Below are positions 16,434 through 25,990 of a stretch of DNA of 64,000 nucleotides, piece by piece. The stretch is from an uncultured Saprospiraceae bacterium (GTDB lineage Bacteria > Bacteroidota > Bacteroidia > Chitinophagales > Saprospiraceae), in assembly GCA_938015595.1 (NCBI GenBank), contig CALLPI010000002.1, forward strand, positions 289,474-353,473, in the 5' to 3' direction. Position numbers and translations under genes: made by a program. Position 1 is the first letter of the stretch, and each line of letters begins with the position of its first letter. The notes beneath the pieces were generated by a model. The model saw only the letters and a program-made list of their open reading frames with translations, made no database searches and had not been told where the DNA came from.

Positions 16434-19142
16434 TCAACGGAAGGCCCGTATCGAGTCGGCATTGTTGCGCTGGTACGGAATGTTGAGAAAACCGAGTGTA
16501 CCAGGCTTTACGGCAATCACCATATTATAGGTGCCGCGCGTAGGCTGCCAGTTGAACAAAAGGTTCCAGCAGTGCAGATCGCGAGTGAAGCCGAAAGACG
16601 GAAAAGACAGCCCTTTGCGCTGGAAGTCATAGCCGAAGTTGCCCACACTGATGCTCCAGTTGGGCGTAAGTTTGATGTTGCCCTGAAAGTTGATGGCATT
16701 AGTAGATACGCTGAACTTGGTACGGCCATCGGCATCGGGGCGCAGGTCAAAGGCGATGTTGTGATTGATGGAAAAGTTTTCAAACAGGCTGAGGAAGTCC
16801 TCCTCCTGGGTTTCTTCCTCTTTGGCAGGGCGTGGAGCACGCAGGTCTTCAATAACTTCCGTTTTTTTGCCGCGGAGCATGTCGCGTATGCGGCCCACAG
16901 TCATGCTAGTATTGAAGCGCATGTCAGCCGCTACAAAGCGCAGAGGCGTACGGCGGGCGTCCCAGGCCGTCAGGTTGATGCGCTGCCCTCGGCTGTTGGT
17001 CATGTAGGGATCAAAAGATGCAGCCATGCCGAAGGTGGTCATACCCTGAAAAAAACGCGCTGTACCGGAGGCATTGATCACGCTCCACTTGAGCGAATCG
17101 GCGGCGAAGTTGTAGAAGCCGTTTACAATGAGGTTGTCAAAAAGCTTGACCTTTCGGTCCACTGTGTCTTTGCGGCTGCGCACTTTGGCTTCAAAGATAT
17201 TGTTGAGCGACCAGGACACCCCCAGTTGCCGCTCGCTTTGAGGCGGGCCGCCGTAGATGCCATTTTCAAAAATGGAATACATGCGCATGCGTTGCGCGTC
17301 GAGGCTGTCTTGTACCGTGCGGAAGTAACCCAACTGAGGGTTGAGGTAGTTGGGCGAGTAGTTGAGCGAGATATTGGGTTTGATAACATGGCGCAGACCT
17401 CGCACAAAGCCGTTGCGAAAACGCAAGGTACCAAAAATCTGCGTAGTGAGCGAAAGGCTGGCCGAGAACGTGCGAAACGGCTCAAACCCACTCTGCCGGC
17501 GCTCCTCGATGCGCCCCAGACGCACAGTGTCGAAGCGCACTGCGCCCTGGTCAATAATGGTATCAATCTCAAGACCGGGGATGAAGTCACGGCGCAGACT
17601 TTGCAAATACCAGGTTTCGTTGTAGCGCACGCCGGGGTTGAGGTTGAAGTACTTGAGCACTTTAAAGGAGGTACCCGCGTCGGCATTATGGCGTACGCCA
17701 AACTGGGCGTTCTCCAGCGTCTGGCGAGTAAAGAGCGTAGTATCAGTGGTAACAAAGCGATTGGATGCCTCACCCGTGTAGCGTACCACAATAGTTTCGT
17801 ACCACCGCTCCTGGCCAATGCGCTGTTTGCGCTTGAACGGATACAGCGCCTGAGTAAGAAACTGCACATTGGGAAAGCTGATGGTCATGGCGCGGGTTAT
17901 GGCGTTCTGGGTGTGGTTGAAGCTGGCGCTCAAGCTGTAGGGCTTGCCGGGGAAGGTCTGGTTGTAGGCTAGGTTGGACTGGAGCTGGGTGTTGAGCACG
18001 TTGGCAGCGTCGTTGAAGCGGCGCTGCTGGTTGTTGTTGGTTTGGAGGTTTAGGCTGCCGCCGAAGTTGCGGTTGGGGTGTGCGGCGCGGTCTTGGTTGT
18101 GCGACCAATTGATGCCAAACGAACGAATCCAGCGCACGGAAGCATCCTGGAGGTCTTCCTGGCGGCGGTTGTCAAAATTGATGCGCAGACTGCCACTGTA
18201 TTTATAGCGTTTGCGGTAGTCGGCCTGAGTATTGATGCTCCAACTGCCCTTGAAGTAAATATCGCCTTTGAGCTGGAGGTTGAGGTGGTCGCTCACAGGG
18301 AAGTACCATCCTACTTCACGCAGACCAAGCCCCCATTGGTCGGAGTACTCGTAGTCGTTGGGGAAGAGCAAGCCGGTTTGCTTACCGCTCGGTATAGGGA
18401 AGAAGCCAAAGGGAAGCCACAGAGGCGTAGGGGCGCCAGCTATTTCGAGGTGGGCAGGGCCTACAATGACTGACTTCTCGGGGATGATCTTCATCTTCTT
18501 GGCTCGAATGCCAAAGTGCGGATGCTCAGCGTTGCAGGTAGTAAATAAGGCGCGGTAGCTATAGATGAGGTCGCGGGGTACGGTATCGCCCTGTAATTGC
18601 ACTCCACTGATAAACTTGGCTCGCTCGCTGTGTATGAGTACGTCATTCTGCTGGGAACTGGTTTCATATACCATGCCTTTTCGCGACTGGAAGTTGTAGC
18701 GCAGGCGCTTGGCAGTGAACGACTGCTCACCCTCTGAAAACCTAGGGAAGCCAGCCAGTTGCCCAGTACTATCGGGCAGCCCTTCTGCCGTGACGGTACT
18801 GGTTTTCCAGTTAAATACAATGAGGTCGGCTTCCAAAGTGATAGAGGTGTATTTCACCACCGCCTTGCCATAAAGGTACATTTTCTGTTCTACAACATCT
18901 AGGATCATAGAGTCGCGGGCGTCGTAGTCCACGGGGGCGTCCAGGGAGTCTTTAGAAAGTCGAATTTCCAGAGGCTGCGCAAACAGCGAATCGAGGAATG
19001 CCTGCAGGGTGTCGGCCGGCGGCAGGGTGTCGGCCGGGGGCAAAGTTTGCCCCTGGAGCAACAAAGCAGTACTCGTACACAATAAAAATATAGTGACGAA
19101 CTTTGTTATCCAGCGGCGAAAAGGCTTACTTTGCACACCCAT
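16434..19142 (-). CDS. LptD-like LPS assembly outer-membrane protein
   Basis: 902 residues, the size of the Bacteroidota 'putative LPS assembly protein LptD' family. After a signal peptide (to ~LLLQGQ) comes an OstA/LptA-like periplasmic domain (~60-230: YLYGKAVVKYTSITLEADL, then NFQSRKGMVYET), a Cys-containing hinge (FTTCNAEHPHFG) and PLWLPFGFFPIPSGK, then a long beta barrel to the end. LptD inserts lipopolysaccharide into the outer leaflet with LptE. An oddity is the perfect hexapeptide duplication LPPADTLPPADT right after the signal peptide. A short Glu-rich insertion (EEETQEEDF) sits in the barrel. Diverges from the amidase gene across a 58-nt gap. Confidence 0.85.
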   Translation of the reverse strand: MGVQSKPFRRWITKFVTIFLLCTSTALLLQGQTLPPADTLPPADTLQAFLDSLFAQPLEIRLSKDSLDAPVDYDARDSMILDVVEQKMYLYGKAVVKYTSITLEADLIVFNWKTSTVTAEGLPDSTGQLAGFPRFSEGEQSFTAKRLRYNFQSRKGMVYETSSQQNDVLIHSERAKFISGVQLQGDTVPRDLIYSYRALFTTCNAEHPHFGIRAKKMKIIPEKSVIVGPAHLEIAGAPTPLWLPFGFFPIPSGKQTGLLFPNDYEYSDQWGLGLREVGWYFPVSDHLNLQLKGDIYFKGSWSINTQADYRKRYKYSGSLRINFDNRRQEDLQDASVRWIRSFGINWSHNQDRAAHPNRNFGGSLNLQTNNNQQRRFNDAANVLNTQLQSNLAYNQTFPGKPYSLSASFNHTQNAITRAMTISFPNVQFLTQALYPFKRKQRIGQERWYETIVVRYTGEASNRFVTTDTTLFTRQTLENAQFGVRHNADAGTSFKVLKYFNLNPGVRYNETWYLQSLRRDFIPGLEIDTIIDQGAVRFDTVRLGRIEERRQSGFEPFRTFSASLSLTTQIFGTLRFRNGFVRGLRHVIKPNISLNYSPNYLNPQLGYFRTVQDSLDAQRMRMYSIFENGIYGGPPQSERQLGVSWSLNNIFEAKVRSRKDTVDRKVKLFDNLIVNGFYNFAADSLKWSVINASGTARFFQGMTTFGMAASFDPYMTNSRGQRINLTAWDARRTPLRFVAADMRFNTSMTVGRIRDMLRGKKTEVIEDLRAPRPAKEEETQEEDFLSLFENFSINHNIAFDLRPDADGRTKFSVSTNAINFQGNIKLTPNWSISVGNFGYDFQRKGLSFPSFGFTRDLHCWNLLFNWQPTRGTYNMVIAVKPGTLGFLNIPYQRNNADSIRAFR

Positions 19143-19200
19143 AAGTCGAAGGGCTGAAATTTGCTAAATATCAAGTACTTCGAGCGTGGTTTATAATACA

Positions 19201-20628
19201 ATGAAGAACATATTACCCAGCTTGATGCCGATAACGCCCCAAGCGTCTGTTTCGCCCCTTTGGAAAAAGGGGTTTAACTTTTTCTTATCAATCCTTGTGC
19301 CATTGGCGTGGGCTGCTGCCGGGCGCGAAGTTAGTGCAAATGCGGAGAATGCCAACTATCGCATGAAAACTGTAGTGATAGACGCCGGCCATGGTGGGCA
19401 CGACCCAGGCTGCTCTGGCAGCGACAGCCGCGAAAAACACATTGCTCTAGCTGTGGCCAAAAGCCTGGCCGCTGCCATACAAAACGCCCACCCCGACCTG
19501 CGCGTCATCCTCACCCGCGACACCGACGTGTTCATCCCCCTGCACGAGCGCGCCGCCATAGCCAATCGCCACCAGGCCGACCTCTTTATCTCCATCCACT
19601 GCAACTTCATGCCGGGCAAGTCTTTTGTACAAGGCTCCGAAACCTACGTCATGGGCCTGCACACCGCCGAGCACAACCTCGAAGTAGCCAAGCGCGAGAA
19701 TGCCTCCATCCTTCTGGAAGACGATTACCAAGCCACCTACGGCTACGACCCCAACTCGCCCGAGGGGCACATCACCATGAGTATGTTCCAGAGCGCCTTC
19801 ATTGAGCAAAGCATCCTCTTTGCCGACCTGGTAGAGAAACAATTTGCCCTGGCCGGCCGCAAAAGCCGAGGTGTACGCCAAGCAGGCTTCATGGTACTAA
19901 AAGGCACGGCCATGCCCTCGGCCCTTATCGAAATTGGCTACCTGAGCAACCGAGAAGAAGAACTCTTCCTCAAAGGTGAAGACGGACAAGCTGTTATTGT
20001 GCAAGCCATACTCAATGCCTTTACGCAGTATCGCAATGAGGTGGAAGGAGCCACCACAAGGCCAGTAGCCGCGCGCGCCAATACACCCTTTGCCGCACCT
20101 GCACCTGCAGCCCAAGAGTCAATACCCACCCCAGAACGCACCTCCGCTCTACGCCCTGAAACAACAGTTGCTAAATCTCATCCAACAACCCACACTAGCA
20201 CAGCCGCAACCCGAACCCCTGCTGCCAGCACCACACCTGCTGCTAGCACCGCACCGGCATCGGTTACTTACACCTACACCCGCCCAGAGAGCGAGCGCAC
20301 TCTGCACACCAGCCAGTCTGCACCGAATCCGAGCCACGCAACGCCCATCGTCGCTACAGCGGTGCCCTTACAATTCTGCATCCAATTGGCAGCCAGCACC
20401 ACGCCCTCCGACCTCAACGCGCCCCACTTCAAAAATCTGGGATACAAAGTAGAAGAGGTCAAGGAAGACGGACGCTACAAGTACCAGATCAGAAACTTAC
20501 CTACCTACGAGCAAGCCCACCTCATACGTCAAAAAGTTATTACAGGCGGGTTCCCAGGTGCCTTTATCGTGGCTTACCAGGGCGAGCGCCGCATCAGCAT
20601 TGAAGAGGCTCTGCGTTTGTCCAACTGA
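19201..20628 (+). CDS. N-acetylmuramoyl-L-alanine amidase with C-terminal SPOR domain
   Basis: 475 residues. Signal-like hydrophobic segment at ~25-42, then an Amidase_3 domain (~55-285) with the zinc and catalytic residues: His in VVIDAGHGG, Glu in HTAEHNLEVAKREN, His in FISIHCNF and catalytic Glu in SALIEIGYLSN. It cleaves the bond between muramic acid and L-Ala in peptidoglycan, probably during division. Residues ~285-385 are a low-complexity Thr/Ala/Pro linker. The last ~80 residues look like a SPOR domain (FCIQLAAS, YKVEEVKEDGRYKYQI), which binds denuded septal glycan. The frame also has a GTG at 19186; ATG 19201 is preferred. MlaD/MCE gene follows 41 nt later. Confidence 0.92.
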   Translation: MKNILPSLMPITPQASVSPLWKKGFNFFLSILVPLAWAAAGREVSANAENANYRMKTVVIDAGHGGHDPGCSGSDSREKHIALAVAKSLAAAIQNAHPDLRVILTRDTDVFIPLHERAAIANRHQADLFISIHCNFMPGKSFVQGSETYVMGLHTAEHNLEVAKRENASILLEDDYQATYGYDPNSPEGHITMSMFQSAFIEQSILFADLVEKQFALAGRKSRGVRQAGFMVLKGTAMPSALIEIGYLSNREEELFLKGEDGQAVIVQAILNAFTQYRNEVEGATTRPVAARANTPFAAPAPAAQESIPTPERTSALRPETTVAKSHPTTHTSTAATRTPAASTTPAASTAPASVTYTYTRPESERTLHTSQSAPNPSHATPIVATAVPLQFCIQLAASTTPSDLNAPHFKNLGYKVEEVKEDGRYKYQIRNLPTYEQAHLIRQKVITGGFPGAFIVAYQGERRISIEEALRLSN

Positions 20629-20669
20629 TAAAAGTATTTCATCCACCCGAATATTAATGACCAATTGCT

Positions 20670-21710
20670 ATGTCGCGTGAAATCAAAATTGGCCTACTCG
20701 CCATCACTACCCTGGCCTTATCTCTGTGGGGCTACAAGTACATCATGGGCAGGAACATCCTCAAACGCTCTAACCTCTACTATGTGGAATATGCCCAGGT
20801 AGACATGCTCAAGAAAGCCACCGATGTGACCATCAACGGCTTTCCCGTAGGCGTAGTAGCCGACATCTACATGAAACCCAACGACCCAGAGCGCCGCATC
20901 GTCGTAGTGCTCGATCTCAACAAAGACGTCCAAATACCTAAAGATACCCGCGCTGTCATTGCTGCCACCAGTTTTATGGGCGACAAAAGCGTCATCCTCA
21001 AGTATGAACGCCCCTGCTCCGGCCCTGATTGCGCCCAAAATGGTGACTACCTCAAAGGTGAAACCCAGGGCTTTGTGGGCTACATGCTCAGCGGCGACGG
21101 CTCGTTCGATGCTTACATAACCTCCATTAAGCAAGTCTTCAGCGATCTCATTGACACCCTCAACCAACAACTGCTTAGTGCCGAAAGCAATACCCCCCTG
21201 GCCAAAAGCGTACAAGACCTCCGCAAGTCTCTAGCCAACCTCGAATCTGCCACCAACCAACTCGACGGCATCCTCCAGCGCTCCGGCGGTAAAATTGACG
21301 GAACTCTCAGCAACCTCCAGTCCATCACTGGCAACCTCAAGCGCAAAGAACCCCAAATCAATGCCTTACTCGATAACTTTGGCACCGTAAGCACCCAACT
21401 CAAGGAAGCCGACCTCAAAAAAACCATGGAAGAACTCCGATCCTCCGTCAGTGCCCTCAAAACCTCCCTGCAAACTACTGAGAAAACCCTGGGCAGCGTG
21501 CAAACCTTAGTACAAAAAGTCAATACTGGCGAAGGCTCCCTCGGCAAGCTCTTCCAAGACGACGGCCTCTACTACGACCTCTCCCAGATGAGCAACAAAG
21601 CCGACTCCCTGATAACCGACATCCAAAGCCGACCCTATAGATACATGCCGCTCAAGAGCCGCCGCAAAGTCAAAAAATTTGACCGCCTAGATGCCAAAGG
21701 TGCTCAGTGA
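20670..21710 (+). CDS. MlaD/MCE family lipid-transport protein
   Basis: 346 residues. An N-terminal membrane anchor (LLAITTLALSLWGYKYI, ~9-27) is followed by an MCE/MlaD domain (~35-120: YYVEYAQVDMLKKATDVTINGFPVG, then VIAATSFMGDKSVILKY) and a long helical tail (~150-330) with repeated SLANLESATNQL-type heptads. MCE proteins form periplasmic rings that pass phospholipids between membranes. The usual MlaE permease and MlaF ATPase genes are not here, as is common for the Bacteroidota orphan that sits behind the amidase gene. The amidase-MCE spacing of 41 nt suggests an operon. Confidence 0.88.
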   Translation: MSREIKIGLLAITTLALSLWGYKYIMGRNILKRSNLYYVEYAQVDMLKKATDVTINGFPVGVVADIYMKPNDPERRIVVVLDLNKDVQIPKDTRAVIAATSFMGDKSVILKYERPCSGPDCAQNGDYLKGETQGFVGYMLSGDGSFDAYITSIKQVFSDLIDTLNQQLLSAESNTPLAKSVQDLRKSLANLESATNQLDGILQRSGGKIDGTLSNLQSITGNLKRKEPQINALLDNFGTVSTQLKEADLKKTMEELRSSVSALKTSLQTTEKTLGSVQTLVQKVNTGEGSLGKLFQDDGLYYDLSQMSNKADSLITDIQSRPYRYMPLKSRRKVKKFDRLDAKGAQ

Positions 21711-21732
21711 GCAATTTTTCCAGCGCTTTGCG

Positions 21733-21740
21733 TAGCTTTG
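21733..21740 (+). promoter_or_regulatory. Bacteroidota -7 box upstream of the small membrane protein gene
   Basis: TAGCTTTG, 25 nt before the ATG at 21766, matches TAnnTTTG. It would give this gene, tpiA and the phosphodiesterase gene their own transcript start inside the rightward series. Confidence 0.42.
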
Positions 21741-21765
21741 TGCCGTATTCCATACTCATGCTACC

Positions 21766-22356
21766 ATGCTTTTTCGCGTCGTTGTCGTATTATTTTGCGT
21801 AGTAACTTTCATCAATGGCTGCAGTAGTCTCATCTCGAGGGTAGCCGGCACGCACAAGTTGCGTGTCTTCACTATGGACGATGTACTGGCCAAAGGCATT
21901 GGCGACGCTGATTACATCGAAGTACACGACGCCTGGAGTAATGGCGACTTTGTGCACACACCTCCACTCAAACGCGGCTACAAGCCTGTGGTGGCCTGGC
22001 CCGTGCTGACTCGCGCCCAGATGGATAGCATCGGCAAAGGCATCATAGTACATCCCTCCATCATTGCCTGGAGCCAGCGCTTCGATGCCGCCTGCGTGGC
22101 CGCTGGTACCTGCGCCCCTCGCCAAGCCCACACCCTGTCCGGTATTACCCGCAAAATAGACAAGGAGCGCAACCGCGTCCAGACCCTGCCAGCCTCTCGG
22201 TATGTCATTGCCAAAAATGTCACTTATATCGAGGCCAACCGCAAGCCACTAGACTGGTACTGGAATCTGGCTATCATGCTCGCGGCACTGCTCGTGGGCG
22301 GTGGCGTGGAGTTATATCACCAACGCAAATCCAAACTACAAAGTACTGCAACATGA
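21766..22356 (+). CDS. Membrane-anchored protein of unknown function
   Basis: 196 residues; I do not recognise the family. A hydrophobic N-terminus ends in a possible lipobox (VVTFINGCSS, Cys ~19) and a second hydrophobic helix lies near the C-terminus (~165-182, WNLAIMLAALLVGGGVEL), with a short basic tail. The middle ~130 residues would lie outside the inner membrane and contain two close Cys (AACVAAGTC). The last bases overlap the tpiA start (ATGA), so the two are co-translated; this says little about function. Confidence 0.7.
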   Translation: MLFRVVVVLFCVVTFINGCSSLISRVAGTHKLRVFTMDDVLAKGIGDADYIEVHDAWSNGDFVHTPPLKRGYKPVVAWPVLTRAQMDSIGKGIIVHPSIIAWSQRFDAACVAAGTCAPRQAHTLSGITRKIDKERNRVQTLPASRYVIAKNVTYIEANRKPLDWYWNLAIMLAALLVGGGVELYHQRKSKLQSTAT

Positions 22357-23111
22357 CACCAAGACAACGCATAGTGGCTGGCAACTGGAAAATGAATACC
22401 TCCTACGTAGAAGGCCGCAACCTGGCCAAGGAGATCGCCGACCGCATGCAGCCTACTGATACTAAGGTCATCCTGGCCCCGCCCTTCATCCACCTCAACA
22501 ACGTGGGCAATATCATCCGCGACTTAGCTGGCTTATATCTCGGCGCCCAAAACTGCCACTGGGCCGAAAGCGGAGCTTACACCGGTGAGATATCGGCTCG
22601 CATGTTGGCCTCCATTGAAGTGCAGTACGTCATCATTGGCCACTCTGAACGCCGCGAATACTTCCATGAAACTGACGAACAACTGGCCGCCAAAGTGAAC
22701 GCAGCGCTGGCCTACAACATTCAGCCCATTTTTTGCTGTGGCGAAAAACTAGATATGCGCCAAGCTGGTCAGCATGAAGCCATTGTGGAAGCCCAATTGC
22801 GTCAGGGGTTATTTCACCTCTCGGGACAAGATTTCAAAAAGGTGATTATTGCCTACGAACCCGTGTGGGCCATCGGCACTGGCGTAAACGCTACCCCTCA
22901 GCAAGCTCAAGACATGCACGCCTTTATACGACATATCATAGCCGGCCAGTACGGGCAGGCTATAGCCGATACAACTACCATCTTATATGGCGGCAGTTGC
23001 AACCCCTCTAATGCTCGCGACCTCTTCCGCCAGCCTGACGTGGACGGCGGCCTCATTGGCGGGGCTTCACTTAAGGCAGACGATTTCCTGGCGGTGGTTA
23101 ATAGCTTCTAA
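22353..23111 (+). CDS. tpiA: Triosephosphate isomerase
   Basis: 252 residues, full length. It interconverts dihydroxyacetone phosphate and glyceraldehyde 3-phosphate in glycolysis and gluconeogenesis, in the cytoplasm. All active-site motifs are present: Asn/Lys in GNWKMN (10-15), catalytic His in IIGHSERR (~96), catalytic Glu in AYEPVWAIGTG (~168), and the phosphate-binding YGGSCNP and DGGLIGGASL near the end. Start overlaps the preceding gene by four bases. The phosphodiesterase gene follows after 12 nt. Confidence 0.97.
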   Translation: MTPRQRIVAGNWKMNTSYVEGRNLAKEIADRMQPTDTKVILAPPFIHLNNVGNIIRDLAGLYLGAQNCHWAESGAYTGEISARMLASIEVQYVIIGHSERREYFHETDEQLAAKVNAALAYNIQPIFCCGEKLDMRQAGQHEAIVEAQLRQGLFHLSGQDFKKVIIAYEPVWAIGTGVNATPQQAQDMHAFIRHIIAGQYGQAIADTTTILYGGSCNPSNARDLFRQPDVDGGLIGGASLKADDFLAVVNSF

Positions 23112-23123
23112 ACACACTTTATA

Positions 23124-24047
23124 ATGACAACCAAGCCCCTCATTACCTACACCTTGAGCCTGGCCAGTCTGCTCGCCCTGGATGCCTGCCAACAAACTAC
23201 CGCCAAACTCCCCAATTACATGTCGGCCAACACTTCCTTTGACTGGCAAGGCCACCGCGGCGCGCGTGGCCTTGCGCCCGAAAACTCCATTCCTGGCTTT
23301 CTCAAAGCCCTGGAGTTTCCTCAAATTACCACCCTCGAACTAGACCTGGCCGTGAGCCAAGACAGCCAGCTTATCGTCTCGCACGAACCCTGGCTCTCGC
23401 ACGAAATCTGCAGTTGGCCCGACGGACGCCCTGTAAGCAAAGCCGATGAAGACCTCCTGATCATCTACCATCTGCGTGCCGATGACCTAGCCCGCTACGA
23501 CTGCGGCAGCCGCGGGCACAGCCGGTTTCCCGAACAGCAAAAAATATCTACCGTCAAGCCTACCTTGCAAGCTGCAGTGCAAGCTGTAGAAAACTGGTGC
23601 CGCCAGCACAACCGCCCCCTGCCAGCCTACAACATTGAAATAAAAACCCGCCCTGAGTGGGATGACCTCAAAACTCCAGTGCCAGAAGCGTTTGCCCGCC
23701 TCGTGGTCGAAGAAATCCAGCGCCTGGGCATACGCAAACGCGCCTGCGTGCAGTCGTTCGACGTGCGCTCGCTCCAGGCCGTACATCGCTTGGACCCCCA
23801 ACTGACCACCGCCTTGCTCGTGGAAAACAACCTTGGCTTAGAAGCCAACCTTCAGATACTAGGCTACATACCGCCCATCTACAGCCCTAATCATCAATTG
23901 GTAAATGCTGAAACTGTACACCTGGCGCACGCCAAAGGTATGCGTATCATACCCTGGACGGTAAACGACACCCAGGATATGAAGAAACTCGTTGACATGG
24001 GCGTGGACGGTATCATCACAGATTATCCTGACCGAATACCGCAGTGA
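23124..24047 (+). CDS. Glycerophosphodiester phosphodiesterase lipoprotein
   Basis: 307 residues with a lipoprotein-type signal (LASLLALDACQ, Cys ~23). GDPD-family motifs: GHRGARGLAPENSIPGF (~43-59) with the catalytic His-Arg, ELDLAVSQDSQLIVSHEP (~73-90) with metal-binding Glu/Asp and second His, and WTVND and DGIITDYPD at the C-terminus. It hydrolyses glycerophosphodiesters (deacylated phospholipids) to glycerol 3-phosphate and an alcohol, in the periplasm. Coming 12 nt after tpiA it is very likely in the same operon; the glycerol 3-phosphate it frees can reach triosephosphates, which is a plausible but unproven link. Confidence 0.92.
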   Translation: MTTKPLITYTLSLASLLALDACQQTTAKLPNYMSANTSFDWQGHRGARGLAPENSIPGFLKALEFPQITTLELDLAVSQDSQLIVSHEPWLSHEICSWPDGRPVSKADEDLLIIYHLRADDLARYDCGSRGHSRFPEQQKISTVKPTLQAAVQAVENWCRQHNRPLPAYNIEIKTRPEWDDLKTPVPEAFARLVVEEIQRLGIRKRACVQSFDVRSLQAVHRLDPQLTTALLVENNLGLEANLQILGYIPPIYSPNHQLVNAETVHLAHAKGMRIIPWTVNDTQDMKKLVDMGVDGIITDYPDRIPQ

Positions 24048-24072
24048 GGGCGTATTTTTGCCTTTGCCTTCG

Positions 24073-25143
24073 TCAAAAGTACTTGAACCCCTGCCCCGCC
24101 TCCAACTTCTGCAGCGTCTCGTAGATGAGGCGTATCACGTTGTTCACGTCTTCTTTGTGCGCCATCTCCACAGTAGTGTGCATGTAGCGCAGCGGCAGCG
24201 AGATGAGTGCCGAAGGCACACCACCGTTGGAGTAAGCAAAGGCGTCGGTATCTGTACCGGTGCGCCGCGAGGCTGCCTCCCGTTGTATAGGTATTTCCTT
24301 TTCCTGGGCGGTATCAATAATGAGTTGCAATAGTTTGTTGTGTACGGCGGGGGCATAAGTTACGGAAGGGCCACGCCCACTGCGCACGTCACCCAGTTTT
24401 TTGGCGCTCATCAGCGGGGTGGCAGTGTCGTGGGTGACATCTGTAACAATAGCCACGTGGGGTTTGATGGTTTGGGCAATCATCTCAGCGCCGTGCAAAC
24501 CCACCTCTTCCTGTACAGCATTGACGATGTAGAGCGAGTAGGGCAGTTCAATGCGGTTTTCGTGCAGCAGGCGCGCCACTTCAGCAATACAAAACCCGCC
24601 CATGCGGTTGTCGAGGGCGCGACCTACAAAGTAGCGATCGTTGAGCACGATCATTTCATCCTCATACGTAACGACGCAGCCCACGTGGATGCCCATTCCG
24701 AGCACCTCTTCCTTGTCTTTGGCACCCACATCAATGAAAATATTTTCAATCTTTGGCGCGAGGTTGGCATCATCACCCACACGAACATGGATGGCTGGCC
24801 AGCCAAATACGCCCTTCACTATGCCTTTAGAAGTATGAATATTGACCCGCTTAGAAGGGGCAATGAGGTGGTCGGATCCGCCATTCCGAATGACACTGAG
24901 GAAGCCATCGTCAGAGATGTAGTTGACAAACCAAGAGATTTCGTCGGCATGGCCTTCGATAACTACCCGGTAGTCCTTGCCGGGGTTCACGATGCCGTAC
25001 ACCGTGCCATAATTGTCCAGGTGCCAGTCATGGATGTAAGGCTTGATATACTCTAGCCACATTTGCTGGCCTGGAGCTTCAAAGCCAGTAGGGGACGCAT
25101 TGTTGAGGTACCTACGAAGGAAGTCCTCCGATTGTGCGGTCAT
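24073..25143 (-). CDS. M42 family metallo-aminopeptidase
   Basis: 356 residues of the M42 (glutamyl aminopeptidase/TET/FrvX) family. The two-zinc site can be read in order: His in IEGHADEISWFV (~67), Asp in RALDNRMGG (~180), catalytic/metal Glu-Glu in AVQEEVGLHGAEM (~213), Asp in TDVTHDTAT (~235) and His in RYMHTTVEM near the C-terminus. These form large cytoplasmic tetrahedral or dodecameric peptidases that trim short peptides. Several close ATGs exist (25152, 25149, 25143); I choose 25143 (MTAQSEDFLRRYLNNASPTG) for fit to the family N-terminus. Convergent with the phosphodiesterase gene, 25 nt away. Confidence 0.93.
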   Translation of the reverse strand: MTAQSEDFLRRYLNNASPTGFEAPGQQMWLEYIKPYIHDWHLDNYGTVYGIVNPGKDYRVVIEGHADEISWFVNYISDDGFLSVIRNGGSDHLIAPSKRVNIHTSKGIVKGVFGWPAIHVRVGDDANLAPKIENIFIDVGAKDKEEVLGMGIHVGCVVTYEDEMIVLNDRYFVGRALDNRMGGFCIAEVARLLHENRIELPYSLYIVNAVQEEVGLHGAEMIAQTIKPHVAIVTDVTHDTATPLMSAKKLGDVRSGRGPSVTYAPAVHNKLLQLIIDTAQEKEIPIQREAASRRTGTDTDAFAYSNGGVPSALISLPLRYMHTTVEMAHKEDVNNVIRLIYETLQKLEAGQGFKYF

Positions 25144-25305
25144 CACCATCATAGCAAGTTGGTTATCGTTTTGGCGGGCTTGGCACGGCTGCCCATCGCA
25201 GCCCTGCCAGTCCATTCCATACGGCTCGCAAAATTAGCAAATACCTGTGGGAAAACAGGTGGTTTTTCGTGTTGGTGCTCTGCCTGGCTAGGGCATAGTG
25301 CTGCA

Positions 25306-25944
25306 CTATCCCCCGTGAGCCTCGCTCCAAACACGTGGATTCTGCCTCCAGGCGCGCAGGGTTTCTATATCACTTTCCAAAAGGCTACCTTCCTTTTCTG
25401 CTACTTCAATGAGTGTTTCGTAATTGCTGAGGGCTAGCCAGGGGCAGGATGCTGCAGCAAAAGCCGCCGCAGCTTCCGGCAGGCTGTAGGTAAACACGGC
25501 TGCCACTCCAACCACTTCTGCTCCGGCGTTGCGCAAGGCTTCTACGGCGCTTAGGCAACTACCCCCAGTAGAGATGAGGTCTTCTATCACCAGCACCCGG
25601 CTGTGAGCAGGCAACTCTCCCTCAATCATATTGCGCCGCCCGTGCTCTTTGGCTTTCGCCCGAACATACACAAAGGGGCGCTGCAGAGCTTCGGCCAACA
25701 ACACACCGTGCGCTATACCAGCTGTGGCTACGCCAGCTATGACCTCAAACGGCTCCCATGCCTTCGACAACTCTGCAAAACTCTCTACCACCAGGCGGCG
25801 TAGAGCCGGATGCGAGAGAATGACCCGATTGTCGCAGTAAATGGGCGAGCGCAACCCCGAAGCCCAGGTAAACGGCCTTTGCGGGCTGAGCTGAATTGCC
25901 TTTATTTGCAGCAATTCTCGCGCCAATGCGTGCGCAGTATTCAT
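25306..25944 (-). CDS. pyrE: Orotate phosphoribosyltransferase
   Basis: 212 residues, full length. It makes orotidine 5'-phosphate from orotate and PRPP in pyrimidine synthesis. Signature residues: FTWASGLRSPIYCDNR (~25-40), AGVATAGIAHG (~70-80), RAKAKEHGR with catalytic Lys (~93-101) and the PRPP loop VLVIEDLISTGGS (~116-128). It diverges from the NUDIX gene over 41 nt. A TACATTTG box (25990-25983) upstream would place its promoter within the first codons of the NUDIX gene. Confidence 0.96.
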   Translation of the reverse strand: MNTAHALARELLQIKAIQLSPQRPFTWASGLRSPIYCDNRVILSHPALRRLVVESFAELSKAWEPFEVIAGVATAGIAHGVLLAEALQRPFVYVRAKAKEHGRRNMIEGELPAHSRVLVIEDLISTGGSCLSAVEALRNAGAEVVGVAAVFTYSLPEAAAAFAAASCPWLALSNYETLIEVAEKEGSLLESDIETLRAWRQNPRVWSEAHGG

Positions 25945-25982
25945 ACCGATTTGAATGTCAATGTGTTTGTCAAAAATGACCG

Positions 25983-25990
25983 CAAATGTA
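25983..25990 (-). promoter_or_regulatory. Bacteroidota -7 box for pyrE, overlapping the NUDIX start
   Basis: TACATTTG on the minus strand lies 38 nt upstream of the pyrE ATG and overlaps the divergent ATG at 25986, so the two genes' initiation regions overlap physically. Confidence 0.42.

Noticed and set aside
16572..17972. 466-residue open frame on the plus strand
   Set aside because: Antisense to the LptD-like gene; no motifs.
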